Shown here one piece after another: positions 34,281-50,337 of a DNA stretch of 64,000 nt. The DNA is from Fomitopsis serialis. Lineage: Eukaryota; Basidiomycota; Agaricomycetes; Polyporales; Fomitopsidaceae. The notes beneath the pieces were generated by a model, which saw nothing but the letters and a program-made list of their open reading frames with translations, did not search any database and was not told the origin of the DNA. Positions within the stretch are counted from its first letter, which is position 1, and every line of letters begins with the position of its first letter. A program made the position numbers and the translations under genes. The DNA lies in assembly GCF_022376445.1 (NCBI RefSeq), contig NW_025954988.1, positions 310,001 through 374,000 of the forward strand, in the 5' to 3' direction.

Positions 34281-34776
34281 CTAGCAGCCACCACGAAGGG
34301 CAAGCACGAGGTGCAGGACAGTGCCTGCCGTGATGTTAAAGTCCTTCGCCGTCTTGTCATCAGGCCTATAGAGATGAGTCAGCATAGTACATTCGTGCGT
34401 GTCTGGAGAGCTTGTAATACGCACATCTGTCTTCCACCATAGATCAGCCGTTGCTGCGGAGGGGGTACACCAGACTGCTCCTCGACCTTCTCCTTAATGC
34501 GCGTGATCTAAGCATCGGGTGTACGAGACATCAGCGGTGGCGGGAGGGGAGGGTGACGGCGACCCGCACCTTGTCATCAGGGTCGATATCGAGCTCGATC
34601 TGAGAACAAGTCGAGTCAGAGACCATCGTTATATTGAGGCGCGACAGGCTCCTGCCGTCGCGAACTGGCGATCAGCATACCTCCTTCCCAGTAAGAGTCT
34701 GCACGCGTGGGGCAGGGTGAGCGGGGCTACGGCAACGCAGACAATGTGAGAGGCGTACCTTCACTTTGATCAACAT
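34281..34776 (-). CDS. RUB1: NEDD8 ubiquitin-like modifier, five exons
   Basis: Spliced on the minus strand, the exons give MLIKVK (34759-34776), TLTGKE (34681-34698), [10 protein letters not shown] (34570-34599), [16 protein letters not shown] with [10 protein letters not shown], and [14 protein letters not shown] with [12 protein letters not shown]. This is NEDD8, distinguished from ubiquitin by the MLIKVKTLTGKEIE start. It ends in the diglycine needed for conjugation followed by a single cysteine that a processing protease would remove. NEDD8 is attached mainly to cullins. All introns have canonical ends, and two exons are only 18 bases long, so simple open-frame scans miss the gene. No frame break was seen. 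Confidence 0.95.
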
Positions 34777-35113
34777 AATGGTTCAACGGCGCGCGGGACA
34801 GTGAGGAAGAGGGAGGAAGGTGGAGGAGAGAGAAGGATGGCTCGTGTGGCTCAAGGGCGACTGCTTCAGCGACAGAATGGCACCCCGAAATGGCAGGTGC
34901 TGCTTATTTACGCGGAGGCCAGGACACGCTTCCCGTGACCGTGCCCAAACGCGGGACGCGCTGCCGCCTGCGGCCTGCCATCAACCTACTTACCCGGACA
35001 ATATCACGGATGACTCCCGCGCTCCTCTCTCACCTCGTTCATCGCCAGCGACCTTGCGGTGCTTGTACTGAGCTTATGCATCTCTGTGGCAGCACTGCAC
35101 TCTCGCCTTGAAT

Positions 35114-35904
35114 ATGTCTGCCGCCAGGACCGCGCATTGGAAGAGCGTCGTCGACAATGCCAAGACCAATCTATCGCCGGAGCAGCTGGACAAGCTCGCG
35201 TACATTGCTGCATGGCACACTCGCGAGGGCGACTTTGCGGACTCAGTGCAGAGAAACTTGCGAATCACTGAATGCGGCACGTTCGTAAGACCTGAAGATG
35301 GGAAGACCCATGCACGGGTAGTGTATGAAACGACGGTCACTAAGGGTACGTGATTGAGAAACGCTGCAGACTGCGTTATGTGAACAAGGGTCTTATATGT
35401 ACTCTGTTCTTAGATATGTGCAATGCGCACGACATGATGCATGGCGGATGCTCTGCTTACCTGGTCGACTGGTCAGTCTCTGGCGGCGGACGCTAGGCAG
35501 CTGCCACACTGCCCACTTGTTGTGAGCTTCATGGTCACTAAGATGTACCTTGTCTAGCTGTACGTCGATCGCACTTGTCGTGATGGGGCTTGCAACTGGC
35601 AGTCCTGTGGACTTGGTATCGCAGTCTTTGACTACGACGTATCATGCCGGAGCGAAACTGTAAGTTTGTCGCCTAGGTCGGTTCGGTCTTTGGTGCTCAA
35701 TCAAAGTGGCGACAAGTTACAGATTTCAACATCACACTGCTTCTGGCAAACGTGCCGTAACTGCACGGGCAGAGGTGAGTCTGACGGCAATAGTTTTCAC
35801 AAGACTTGACTATTCGTAGATCTGGGACCCAAACGACGAAGCGTCTAGCTGTCACTGGGAATCACGTCAAGATGGTGCCGAGCAAGTCTGACTTCAAGCT
35901 CTGA
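35114..35904 (+). CDS. Hotdog-fold thioesterase (PaaI/ACOT13-like)
   Basis: Exon 1 from 35114 (MSAARTAHWK) encodes an N-terminal helix region ending VVYETTVTK. The next exon carries the hotdog signature CNAHDMMHGGCSAYLVD, and the following ones ATGSPVDLVSQSLTTTYHAGAKL and ASGKRAVTARAEIWD. The expected C-terminus RLAVTGNHVKMVPSK is in another frame, reached by a one-base change in CCCAAACG at 35828-35833; it ends at 35902-35904. Family members hydrolyse acyl-CoA esters. A second, diverged member lies at 39185-40075. The unbroken frame would instead stop about 16 bases earlier with an unrelated tail, so a sequence error is likely. Confidence 0.78.
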
Positions 35905-36417
35905 ATGACATGCATTTTCGGAGGAGTCCCCATCCGGGAATTGTTCCCGTACTGCGCCCCGACCTGTATGCCGATTTTCTGACAATCTGGTTGACATCTT
36001 GCAAATATGTAATAGCAAATCCAAGCAGATCGCCGCGTATACGCAAGGATGACCCAACCGCAATACGTATCTTGCAAACGGGTGTGGTCGCGTACGCAGA
36101 CGCACTAGTGTTGAGCTGCGTGAACGTCGACTACATATCGGCTTGTCATCTGTTTCATGAGGCCTGTGCTGGCTCGACGTATCATTGCTACTTGGCCATA
36201 GCATTTTCGGACACAAGACACGAAGGCATGAAATTTCTGAACGTTGTCCATGCATGATCGGCGAATTACCTTCACGTTCCTTTTTTCGGGCAAGCAGTCT
36301 GACAGAAATTGAACCCTTTCGGTAAATGCTAACGCTACACGTACAACAGAAATCTAGTGCTACATCCAGATCTACTTCGTCCTCGATGGTGCCCCAAGCG
36401 ATGCCCAGCATCACGCA

Positions 36418-37908
36418 TCATTGCCCCAGAATGCGAATCTTGTGCACCGCACCGACCACCCGATCCCCCCAGGACTTCGCCACTTTCCGTTTCCGCAGTG
36501 TGTGCACCGCGAGCTCGCCGTCAGTGATGTCTGACTCGGTGTCCACAGGTCCGAACAGCTCGGGCGCGGCCACCTTGGATAGTGGAAGGTGCAGCTCTGG
36601 AATGGACACCGTATCCGCGATGACCGCGTATTGCTCAGGGGTGACCGGCCCTCGCTATCCTCCGACTCCGACTCGGTGGACTGGGAGTATGCGGACGGTG
36701 CGGAGAATAATGAATCAGGGGTGACGTCGTCCGAACTGATCGGGATGCACGGAGGGCGTGAAGAAGGCGTGAATATTGCCCGGACCGACGCATCTGTGTC
36801 GGCCTCGGGCAGCGGCGGGGTGGGGAGGGGCCTGATCTCGACGAGCTCGAGGTCGCTCTCGCTCGATTCCGGACGGTCTTGGAGGACAACGTCCGTGATG
36901 TCGACGGAGTCGACCTTGGTGAGCTGGTGCTCGAGCTCGAAAACGAGCTCCTCTTCCTCGTTCAGGAAGAAGGTGTCGGCGTCGAGGATGGCGGTGCGCA
37001 GCTCGGGGAGGGTGATGCGATCACAGGGGTCCTGGGTGAAGATGCGGAGGAGGATGCGACGTGCGGCGGGGGACATGGGGAGCATGCGGCGAATGTAGCC
37101 GTCGGGATCTCGGGAGTATGCGATGAAGGCGGGGTCCTCGAGTGCGCACGCGATGGTCCACGGGTTGCGCCCAGTGATCATGTTGGTGAGGATGACGCCG
37201 AGTGACCAGATGTCGGAGACGGCGTTGAGGAATGGTATCCCTCGAGAGGCACGGCCGATGCATTCTGCAATTATAAGACAGTGTGAGTCGCTTCGTACGA
37301 CAATTCAGATTCATAGAGGTGCTCACCTGGGCTAATGTAGAAAGAGCTTCCGCATCCGAATGCGGAGCTGACGCGGGTGGTTGTCGCGAGCCCGAAATCA
37401 GAGACGAAGACCTCGTCGAGGTCTGCAGAGCAAAGGACGTTCTCGGGCTTCAAGTCCGGTGAAAGATGCCCATACGGTGGCAGTGGTGGACAGCGTCCAG
37501 AATTTGGAGGAAAATGTGTTTGACACGATCGTCTCGCTTTTTGAAGACGCCGTGATCGATGATGGCGCTGAACAAGTCGCCGCCAGGGCAGTAGTCGAGC
37601 AGAAGGAAAATGAAGTCCGTCTCCTCGATGACTTGATGAAGCTTCAAGACGTTCGGGTGACTGCAGACCGCCTTGTGATAGGCGATCTCGCGTTGCTGAA
37701 GGCAGAAGTACTCGGAGTCCTCGGGATGCCTGAGCAGGCATTTCACCGCGAAGTAGGCAGGTGCAGCAAGGGATGAGTTGAGGTCAAGTGCGCGGTATAC
37801 GACGCCGTAGGCGCCATGTCCCAGAGGCTCGAGAAGTTGCAGCCGTAGGTGTCCAGCGGCTATGACTTTGCCGGAGAAAGAAGGGAGGATGGCGCTGAAG
37901 TGCACCAT
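36418..37908 (-). CDS. Ser/Thr protein kinase, frame broken at the catalytic loop
   Basis: From the ATG at 37908 the N-lobe shows the glycine loop [10 protein letters not shown], the VAIK-type lysine in YFAVKCLL, and hinge [12 protein letters not shown]. At GIFHR the frame breaks: the HRDLKPEN motif is completed only in the next frame (DLKPENVL), a one-base loss in the GG run at about 37457-37460. DFGLATT follows, then SP and, after an intron (about 37267-37330), [19 protein letters not shown] and NPW. The C-terminal tail is acidic and Ser/Pro-rich and needs a second one-base shift near 36647-36653 to reach [15 protein letters not shown] and the end. The kinase resembles fungal Ksp1/Ran1-type kinases. 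A TATAAAA lies about 107 bases upstream (38014-38020). Either a pseudogene or two sequence errors. Confidence 0.82.
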
Positions 37909-38149
37909 GGCTGGGGAGGGGTATTGTCGAAGGGGAGGGAATCGTGAGCGGAGGGCGTCGCACGCAAGAAAGTGCTTCTGTGTGTCGCTATCATCGCTGC
38001 GAAATGGCTGGGGTTTTATATTGGAAGTGTCCGAACGGTATCGGATTGCGACGGCGTCGGGCAAGTCGCTGGCAAGAGAGGATGTCGGGTATGGGACTTG
38101 GTATAGCCCCACCATAACAGGACCCGTATCCGCTCTTCCGCCCCCCAAT

Positions 38150-39184
38150 TAGGAAATATGGGGAACCCAGCCAGGCCTACCCATGCAGATCCTACGGTGC
38201 ACGGCGTTCAAACCGGACCCGTTCCTGCACTCCGCACTGCAGTTGACCTGTGGTGCTGAAGGGACAAGCTGGACGGATGGAACGGCGAGGCCGCTGCACA
38301 CGGATAACTGCGCGGACGACTTACGAACATCCGTCTGTCGGTCATGCACATGAAATGCTTCCGAGTCGATGCAAGCCCCCTTGCTGGCCCCGTTCAAGAA
38401 GCCGGCACAGCAGATCATGACCGTATTCTGCCAGTGCATAGAGCTGAGCAGCGCAGTGCTAGAGGACACGAGCCTGGAAGGGCGTGCCTACCCAGGTCGA
38501 GAACGTGACAGAGGCTGTCGCGGCTCGAGCAAAGAGCGCGGCGGAAGCAAACACGACAGCTGCCTTTTTCGGCCTGGCCCGCTCTTGGGGACCTCGCCAC
38601 TGTGCCTTCAGCCACCAGATCTTCCGACTTCCGCGGACACGGACCCGGAGTCGGTGGCGTGTTCGAGTTCAAGTATCCACTGCCAGGCCGCCTGTTGTGC
38701 TCGACACAATCGGCTCGGTTCGCTAGAGCTTCGGAAAGGCGGACTTAGCTTCATGATCTCATGCGTTGCCAAGCGTGTCGTAGATGCCTGGCCCCTGGGA
38801 GATGCCGTGCACCTTCTAAGTCATAATGCTGTAGACGCGTCCGAGTCGACTCAAACTTGTTGTCGAGCGTAGTGTTTGTTGCACCTGTCATGTCCGGCCA
38901 CAACGGGTCGGTGGCCTAGCGTCTTCGGAAATAATTACGCTGCGACCTCGCTGGCTGTTATGCTTACATACGTTTGTTCAAGAGTCGAAGAGAACCATGA
39001 GTAAATGAGCGCCCAGACAGTTGGGAGCCTACGTTCACACCACCGGGAGCTGCCTCGCACGTGGAATGGAAGTCTGCTACGCCTGGCGATACCTAAAGGG
39101 TACGGCTCACTTGGCGAGAGGTATTTAACGTTACCGCTCGTGCTTGTCAGTGTGCTACGCGTCTCCCCCAACTCACCTCGCAGC
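38150..39184. other. Intergenic, no supported gene
   Basis: About 1 kb between the divergent kinase and second thioesterase. Open frames overlap on both strands without motifs. Confidence 0.4.
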
Positions 39185-40075
39185 ATGGATTTTATCTCAA
39201 AAGTGCGCCGGCTTCCTCCTGCTCCCCCTCCGAATGACAACCCCGCGTCAATCAAAGGGAACCTTGCGTTGGAGAAGAAGCAGCTGTCTGTTAATATTTT
39301 GGCGTGGCATATCGCGAACTTTCCAGACAGTCGTGTTTTTGGCCATGCCGAACTCAAGGATCTGAGGCTGGTTGAGACCCATGTGTGGAAAAACAACATG
39401 GGCGAGAACGTAGAGTTGCTCGAGGAGACCATATCACCTGTCGATGCCCGTCAGCACTCCTTACAAGGACAGACAGTCTGTGAAGTCACCGTGACTGAAG
39501 GTGTGTTGCAACATTTGATTGGAGAGATGCCGCACCATAGCAGAATTGATCACAACGATAGAGATGCTAAATGTACATGGTACACTTGCTGGTGGTTGCT
39601 CGGCGCATCTTATCGACATGTACGTATTCGCGGAATGTTTTGATACCTGACGGCTCATCCGTGTCGCACAGTGGGACGTTCTCATCCCTTCTTACTCTCT
39701 CCATGGTGACTGGTACCGACTACACCGGTGTGTCGACGTCGTTAAACATTACCTATCACGCACCTGCAAAGCCGTGAGTCTCCTCCGTCCATAACGGACA
39801 TATGAGGTGACGCGGTCTTAACGACAGGGGCGCCGAGCTTCGAATGGTAAGCACGAGCATATCAACCAGTGGCCGCGTCGTGGCCGCTCGCGCAGAAGTA
39901 GGTTTATATAGTTCTCTTCTCAGACGCACATGCATTGACATCTGGCCCATTGCAGGTATATGACAAGAGAACGTCTAAGTTACTCGTCTCCGCCGTGCAC
40001 ACGATCGCTCCCTTTCAAACTGCTCAAACTCAAAATAAGCCATCAAGAAGAGACAACTCGAAGGCGAGGCTCTGA
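39185..40075 (+). CDS. Hotdog-fold thioesterase (PaaI/ACOT13-like), second copy
   Basis: Exon 1 (MDFISKVRRLPPAPP) runs through LETHVWKNN and TVCEVTVTE. After an intron the hotdog signature is LNVHGTLAGGCSAHLID, then LTLSMVTGTDYTGVSTSLN with ITYHAPAKP. The next exon is GAELRMVSTSISTSGRVV with AARAE, followed by VYDKRTSKLLVSAVHT and a basic tail ending KARL. The stop is at 40073-40075. All introns have GT-AG ends and the frame closes throughout, so this copy is intact. It shares layout with the gene at 35114 but is well diverged and has a longer N-terminus. A probable acyl-CoA thioesterase; substrate unknown. Confidence 0.85.
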
Positions 40076-40210
40076 AATAACTTTCGACGCGGTACGGATT
40101 GCCGCGGTCGCATTTCTATCTCACCAGTACATGATTCCGTCCTCGATTGCATTCTGTATACAACCCTGATCTAGTAAGTCTAGTTCTGCCAATACAGGCG
40201 TCGGTCGCGA

Positions 40211-40994
40211 TCAAGCATCCAGAGTGCGAAGGTACTCCTGTAGTTTCACTAGGGCTCGATATCGGTGGGAGATTTTGTTCTTCACCACAGCGCTCATCTC
40301 AGCATACCTACCCATCAATCAGTTTTACGTTCTCATTGAATGTGGACACGGTACATACGTCTGATCAAAACTCGATGGCTCAAAGACTGGGTCCCAACCG
40401 AACTTCTTTTCGCCCCTTGCAGGAACGATGCGGCCGTCTGTCCGACCTTCGAACAGGATGGGCTCCGTTCCTGGTCCAGCGCTGTATGCGAAGGTGCAGA
40501 CAGCCCATGCGTTGGTGGTTGGGAATCCGACGAGCAGCTTGTTCAGGCCTCCTCGGAGTGAGTTTGTAGATCTATGCAAGGCCGATGCGGAGACGCACCG
40601 TCATGTCCGATCTCCTTCATGAAGTACTTGATGTATGGCCCTGGCAGTCCATTAAGTGCCTCGAAGCACAGCGCAGTGTCTTCGGTGATGCACGGTCCGC
40701 CAAGCAGTTCAGCTGCGCGTTTGCATTTGGCGATAGCAACTTCCTGAGTACTGCCTTGTACTTCGGGGACTGTGGAGAATGCGATCCGTCGATCAGTTGA
40801 TCAGGAGGAATGAGCCTGTCAGTGTGTCTACTTGCTGTCGAGTTCCTGGGAATCGATCTCTACGCCTGACTGAGCAAGGATGGCGCGAACTTCCTTAAGC
40901 TTGTTCGCGTTGCCTGTTACGAAGACTGGCGACAACCTCAGACTGCCTGTATGTCAATTGTTGCATCTGACTTACTGAGGCGTTTAGAGGCCAT
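40211..40994 (-). CDS. HAM1: Inosine triphosphate pyrophosphatase (ITPase/HAM1)
   Basis: The ATG at 40994 (MASKRLS) joins across a short intron to [20 protein letters not shown], the nucleotide-binding motif. It continues [50 protein letters not shown] and [12 protein letters not shown]. Then come [34 protein letters not shown] and [11 protein letters not shown], and a last exon [20 protein letters not shown]. The stop is at 40211-40213. The enzyme removes ITP, dITP and XTP from the nucleotide pool. The junction after ELDSK does not splice in an obvious phase and may carry a small indel; otherwise the gene is complete. It converges on the thioesterase and diverges from SMC5. Confidence 0.9.
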
Positions 40995-41332
40995 TACCCA
41001 GCTGGTCGTGGTGTCGAGGTTCTCTCCGGCCTTAGAAGCAGCCCTCCGGTCTTCTTTATGTGCAAACAGCGATAGACTTTTGCGTCACGGTGACTCGAAG
41101 GCTTCTTGGCTTCTGCCCTAGTGCCACTTCGGACGCGATGAGTCCTTGGGCGTCAATGAGCAGGGTCTCTCTAATGGGCTTCCGTGAAGAATAAGTAACG
41201 TTCAAACTCAGATAAGCAAACCTTACAAAGCGAAACGACCTGCCCTGAACCAGCGTAACCGGTCGTCGAGACGCGTGCCACAGTACTGTACATTGTCTCT
41301 ACGTCTCGCTCGTCGCGTCCATCACCGTACTA

Positions 41333-46011
<4,679 letters not shown>

Positions 46012-46392
46012 TCGTCATCCTCGTACATGCCTGTTGTCTATTGCCTAACTTATGATCATGCTCGTTCCGCGGTTGATTAGAGATCTTGATACATAATGAC
46101 GATGCTACATCTTGGTGCTGATGACAGTTACCCATAATGCTACCGTATGATACTTGTCTTTTCATTTACGTTTATATAGACTGCAATTATTACTGTGATG
46201 AACGACCCCGTGTCCCGACGCTAAACCTATTGCCAGGTTACTGGAGTGACGGTGTGGCATAATTTCAAGGCGCCCAGTATGTAATCACTTCCGTAAACGG
46301 AACCCCTTGCTATGATCACAGATCGACTATGCGATCGGTCAGCGAACCGGACGTTGCCGGACACACTCTTTCAGATTCTTCGATCGAGCAAA

Positions 46393-49179
46393 ATGAGCGT
46401 ACAGGCCATCGAGAGGGCTTTGCTCACCGGAAAATGGGAAGGCATACCGCAGGATACGTCCTTTGCCGATGCTGCGGACATCGCGAAACAGTCGTCGAGG
46501 GAAATTTCCGTGCGCCCCTCACGTCATCCCGTGCCCGAGAGTTATTCTCGATTAGCAGGAGGGCGACGGCCTCGAAGACAAACCCATAGATGAGTGGTTC
46601 AGCTTCACAATCTCCGCACAGAACGTCTCCGCAGAACAGGAGATCATTCGACTGGCTGTAGCGGTCGCATGCTTGCACTCATTTGTGCAGGCGAATTGGA
46701 CTGGTCCGGATTTGGACTTCCAAGTCTCGGATGTAATTCCACTGCCCAAAAATACGCAGCCCACCGAAGTTGGTTCTCTGTTACATAGGAAGGCAGTAAC
46801 GGAGCTCGCACATGGAGGAGAACCGGCGTACCATCTGGCCGACGTACCTCTGTTTCTCAGAGTCGCAAAATTGCTCCTGGAGCTTCCGTACGATCACTGC
46901 CCATCTGTTGTGTGGTGGAGATTACGGGCCTGGCTCGTACATCAACAGGTTCTTGACGAGCCTACTGCCGTGCCCGCCGACCTTCTGTCGTCTGTGGAAC
47001 CCCTTTTGCAGTCCTTCGCCTCGCATCCCGACCTCGCCGGGCGCCTTATCCTCGAACAAGGTTTGTTGGAACACCATCTCGGACATGACAAATCGGCGGC
47101 GGATTATTTCATCCGCGCAGCTCGGGCGACGCAACTGGAGTACGAGCTCACAGGCGCCCTCGGGAAGCGAACAAAATTCAACAAACCGACGTTACGCAAC
47201 TTGTCCTATTGGCCGAGTCGCGCAACAGAGACGATGATACTACCGACACCGAACAGAGTAAGACAACAGCCGCACAGACCACCGGCACTACTGAGCAAGC
47301 CGGTGCCGTCGCTTCTCTGACTACTCGCATACCTGAAACGTTGGCCCTCAATGATGACACGTTGCTCGAGCAGACCGAATTCACATCATCCTCGGCCTCG
47401 GAACCCGGCTCACGGCTTGCACACCTCAATCCTTCGTCTCAACCAGCTCTACATCCCCTCGATCAAAGTATCCTACTCGCGCTATGCCTCAATGTTAGGA
47501 ACACTTCGCCCTCGCACGGTCTCACTGCCGAGCAGATGAAACCGTACGTCAATCGCGTCATTTCTCATCCCAAGAACTGGTCAGTGCATACAATAGCCCT
47601 CTCTTACGCTCCCGCCTCGAAGCCCACCGCACACGTACCGTCGAGAGATCCACACTCCAGCTCCAGGCACTGGTTGACCAAATGCCCACCGCGGATTCGA
47701 CCGTCTCCGAGCGGCTGCTCTACTTCCATTCCATCCCTCTACCGAGCAAGTGGGAGATGGAGAAGGAGCTCGCGCTGCGCTACCTCTCGCTGGGCGTCGT
47801 GAAATCCGCGCTCGAAATTTTCGAGCGCCTCGAGATGTGGGAGGAGGTCGTAAAATGCTGGCAGAGCATGGAGCGGCGCGAGCGCGGCATCGCCATCGTC
47901 CGCGATCTCTTAGAAGGCAGAAAGGCTGAGGCGGACACGGTCATTGCACGCGAGAAGGTGTCTGCTCAGGGACGGAGGCAGACGTTGGACGCCATGCGCG
48001 AGGCCAAGCTCTGGTGTCTGCTGGGCGATCTGGAGCCTGAAAACGCGTTGGACCATTACAACAAGGCTTGGGGCATCTCCAAGGACACCTCGGGAAGAGC
48101 CATGCGCTCGCTGGGCGGGTATTACTTCGCTCGCGCAGACTACCCGAATTCAATTACCTGTTTGCGTAAGGCGGTGGCAATAAACCCGCTCCTTGGCCGA
48201 TCGTGGTTCATCCTTGGCTGCTCGTACGTCCGTGTCGAGGACTGGGAGGGCGCCGAGAGTCCTTCACTCGCTGCGTTACTCTCGATGACGAGGATGGCGA
48301 GAGCTGGAATAATCTTGCGAGCATTTACCTCCGCATGGGCGAGGCGGGTAAAAGAATTGAAATGGAGGATAGCGAAGTAAGCCGAGTCTCTCTCACCTGG
48401 TTACGTTACATTGATCGAGTTTGCGTAACAGGAGGTAAAAACCGGGGACCTAGTGTACAGCGACGAGACGAGCAAGAGCATACCGTTCAGCAATAAGATG
48501 CTGGCCTTCCGCGCGCTGAAGCAGGGGTTGAAATTCGCCTATGACAATTGGCGGATGTGGTCCAACTACATGATCGTGGCGATGGACGTCGGCGAGCTGT
48601 CGGAAGCGTGCCGGGCCCTCGGCCGCATCGTCGAGAGCGCAGCACCAAGGACGGCGCAGAGTCCGTGGACGCGGACGTACTCGACCGCCTGGTCGACGCC
48701 GTTACGAGGGCACCAGCGAACCCAGACGACGCCGTGGAGGGCAGCGGCTCCGGTGGCCAGGCAGTGCTGAATCCAAATGAGGGTCACGGGCTTCTGAGGC
48801 GTGTTAACGACCTCTTCGAACGGACGATCCTCCCGCGTGTTTCCTCGCCGCGAATTTTCCGCGCCCGCGCCCGTCTGCTGACTTGGCAGGGTCGGTGGGA
48901 GGAGGCTCTGAATGCGTACATGGACGCCTATCGATGCAGCAACGCCGGGACGATGGAGAAGGCGAGACGGATGTGCAGAAGTGGCGCGAGGCGGTAGGGG
49001 AGGTGGAGGAGATGGTGGACGTCCTGCGAAACTTCGGCCCCCGGGCTGAGGGCTTCAAGTGGAAGCTGCAGGCGAGGAGCATCCTGCGGACGTTCATGGG
49101 GCGGACGAAGGACTTCGAAGATGAGCCGCAGTGGTCTCGGCTCATCGAATCGCTGGAAGAAATCCGAAAGGAGGAGTAG
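46393..49179 (+). CDS. TTC27/Emw1-like TPR protein, several frame breaks
   Basis: Stitching frames gives a protein of about 900 residues with the TTC27 layout. The N-terminal helical part has KPIDEWFSFTISAQNV, LACHSFVQANW-like text, DVPLFLRVAKLLLELP and ARLILEQGLLEHHLGHD-like text. C-terminal TPR repeats include LALRYLSLGVVKSALEIFER, AWGISKDTSGRAMRSLGGYY, LRKAVAINPLLGRSWFILGC, SFTRCVTLDDEDGESWNNL and SNYMIVAMDVGELSEA. It ends EIRKEE at 49179. Frame changes occur near 46490-46570, 47177, 47604, 48255, 48634 and 48961, most explained by loss of one base in a short run. The family is conserved in eukaryotes (yeast EMW1 is essential), so real inactivation is unlikely. The start may lie upstream at about 46312. 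Confidence 0.82.
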
Positions 49180-49780
49180 GGGTGGCCTGCCGGTGATAGA
49201 GAATCGGAAGCATTGTAAGATGAGGTCGGCAGCGGTGTTCGTTGGGGTCGTGTACGTAGGACGTAGGGCCGTTCGTAGAAGGAAACAACTTGCCACCGCG
49301 CCTTGGACCACTGCGATAAACGACGGGAGCATTGCGCGGTAGCGAACTGCCAATTTGGTTATTCCTGGTACGGGTTGGGCCGTTCAGTTCACGATTCTGT
49401 TCATCTCCACTGCGCACGGATCACGAAATACGTATAGCGAGGGACATTAGGCGGCGCGTGTGGCAAGGTTCGTGGTCTGGAGATGCAGGCGCGTAGTCAC
49501 CAATTCATTATCATCGCAATGCGGTTGAGGGTCAAGGTCGTCACGAGTTCGGTGGCTATGGAGAGCGCTGAATGTTTAATGGTTAACCGCGCATGGAACG
49601 GGTCTTCGAGCTGGCTTGTTTCCCATAGGGCCACCGTGCTTCCCTTACTATCTAGGCACTGCGTGGCACGTAAACTCAGGTGCGACGAGATCGCCGGAGC
49701 TTATGCCACGTACCTCTAGTCGCTGAGGGGTGACCTTCCACTTGAATTCTTTACCGTTCTGCGCTATGAAATAGCGTGAG
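49180..49780. other. Intergenic, nothing recognised
   Basis: Short stretch between the TTC27-like gene and the convergent small membrane protein. No gene seen. Confidence 0.4.
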
Positions 49781-50244
49781 CTATTGAGGGAAATGAATAC
49801 TCGTAAGCTTCCGAGAGCCGGTGAGAACGGAGTGTTGTTCATACGGGCTGTTGTCTCTCTTCTGCCGTCGCGCGTTTGCCATCGACTGTGGTGGGCTGTT
49901 CCCGTATACGAGGTAGCCCGGTGCGCGGTTAGGACCAAAATAGAAATACGAATTGCTGGGCCCCATGATGTCCGGATGCTGCTGGGTCCAGGGCTTCTCG
50001 CGCGTGAGTCTCATTATGAGGTTTGGGTCCTCCTCAATCTGCGCGAACGTTAGACAGCCCGAGATGGGGCGGTTCAACTGGCGTACCATTGCCCTACATA
50101 GTCGCTGATTAATGAGGATTATAATTGCGACTGGGGCAACCAAGACACACACACTGTGAAGGCGAGTCTGCTCTCAAGGTCTTCGAAGCGGGCATTCCAG
50201 GGATCCGCGCTGAACTGGAGGAGGGTGTAGACGGTCGAGGACAT
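49781..50244 (-). CDS. Small single-pass membrane protein, unrecognised
   Basis: From the ATG at 50244 (MSSTVYTLLQFS) the sequence reads FEDLESRLAFTV. It then shifts frame within a GTGTGTGTG run (about 50145-50155) into LVAPVAIIILINQRLC, giving one membrane span of about 20 residues. A hydrophilic C-terminus follows (LNRPISGCLTF, DIMGPSNSYFYFGPN) and stops at 49781. I do not recognise a family. The long, varied, non-repetitive C-terminal sequence and its fit after a two-base repeat correction favour a real gene over chance. An upstream start at 50337 is possible. Confidence 0.5.
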
Positions 50245-50337
50245 GCGGGCGGGGAGGAGGATAAGCTCTGGGCGAGCTGGAGGGATTATTATTGCCTTCG
50301 CGCTGCGTATCATCATCGAGTCTGCAAAACAATGCAT

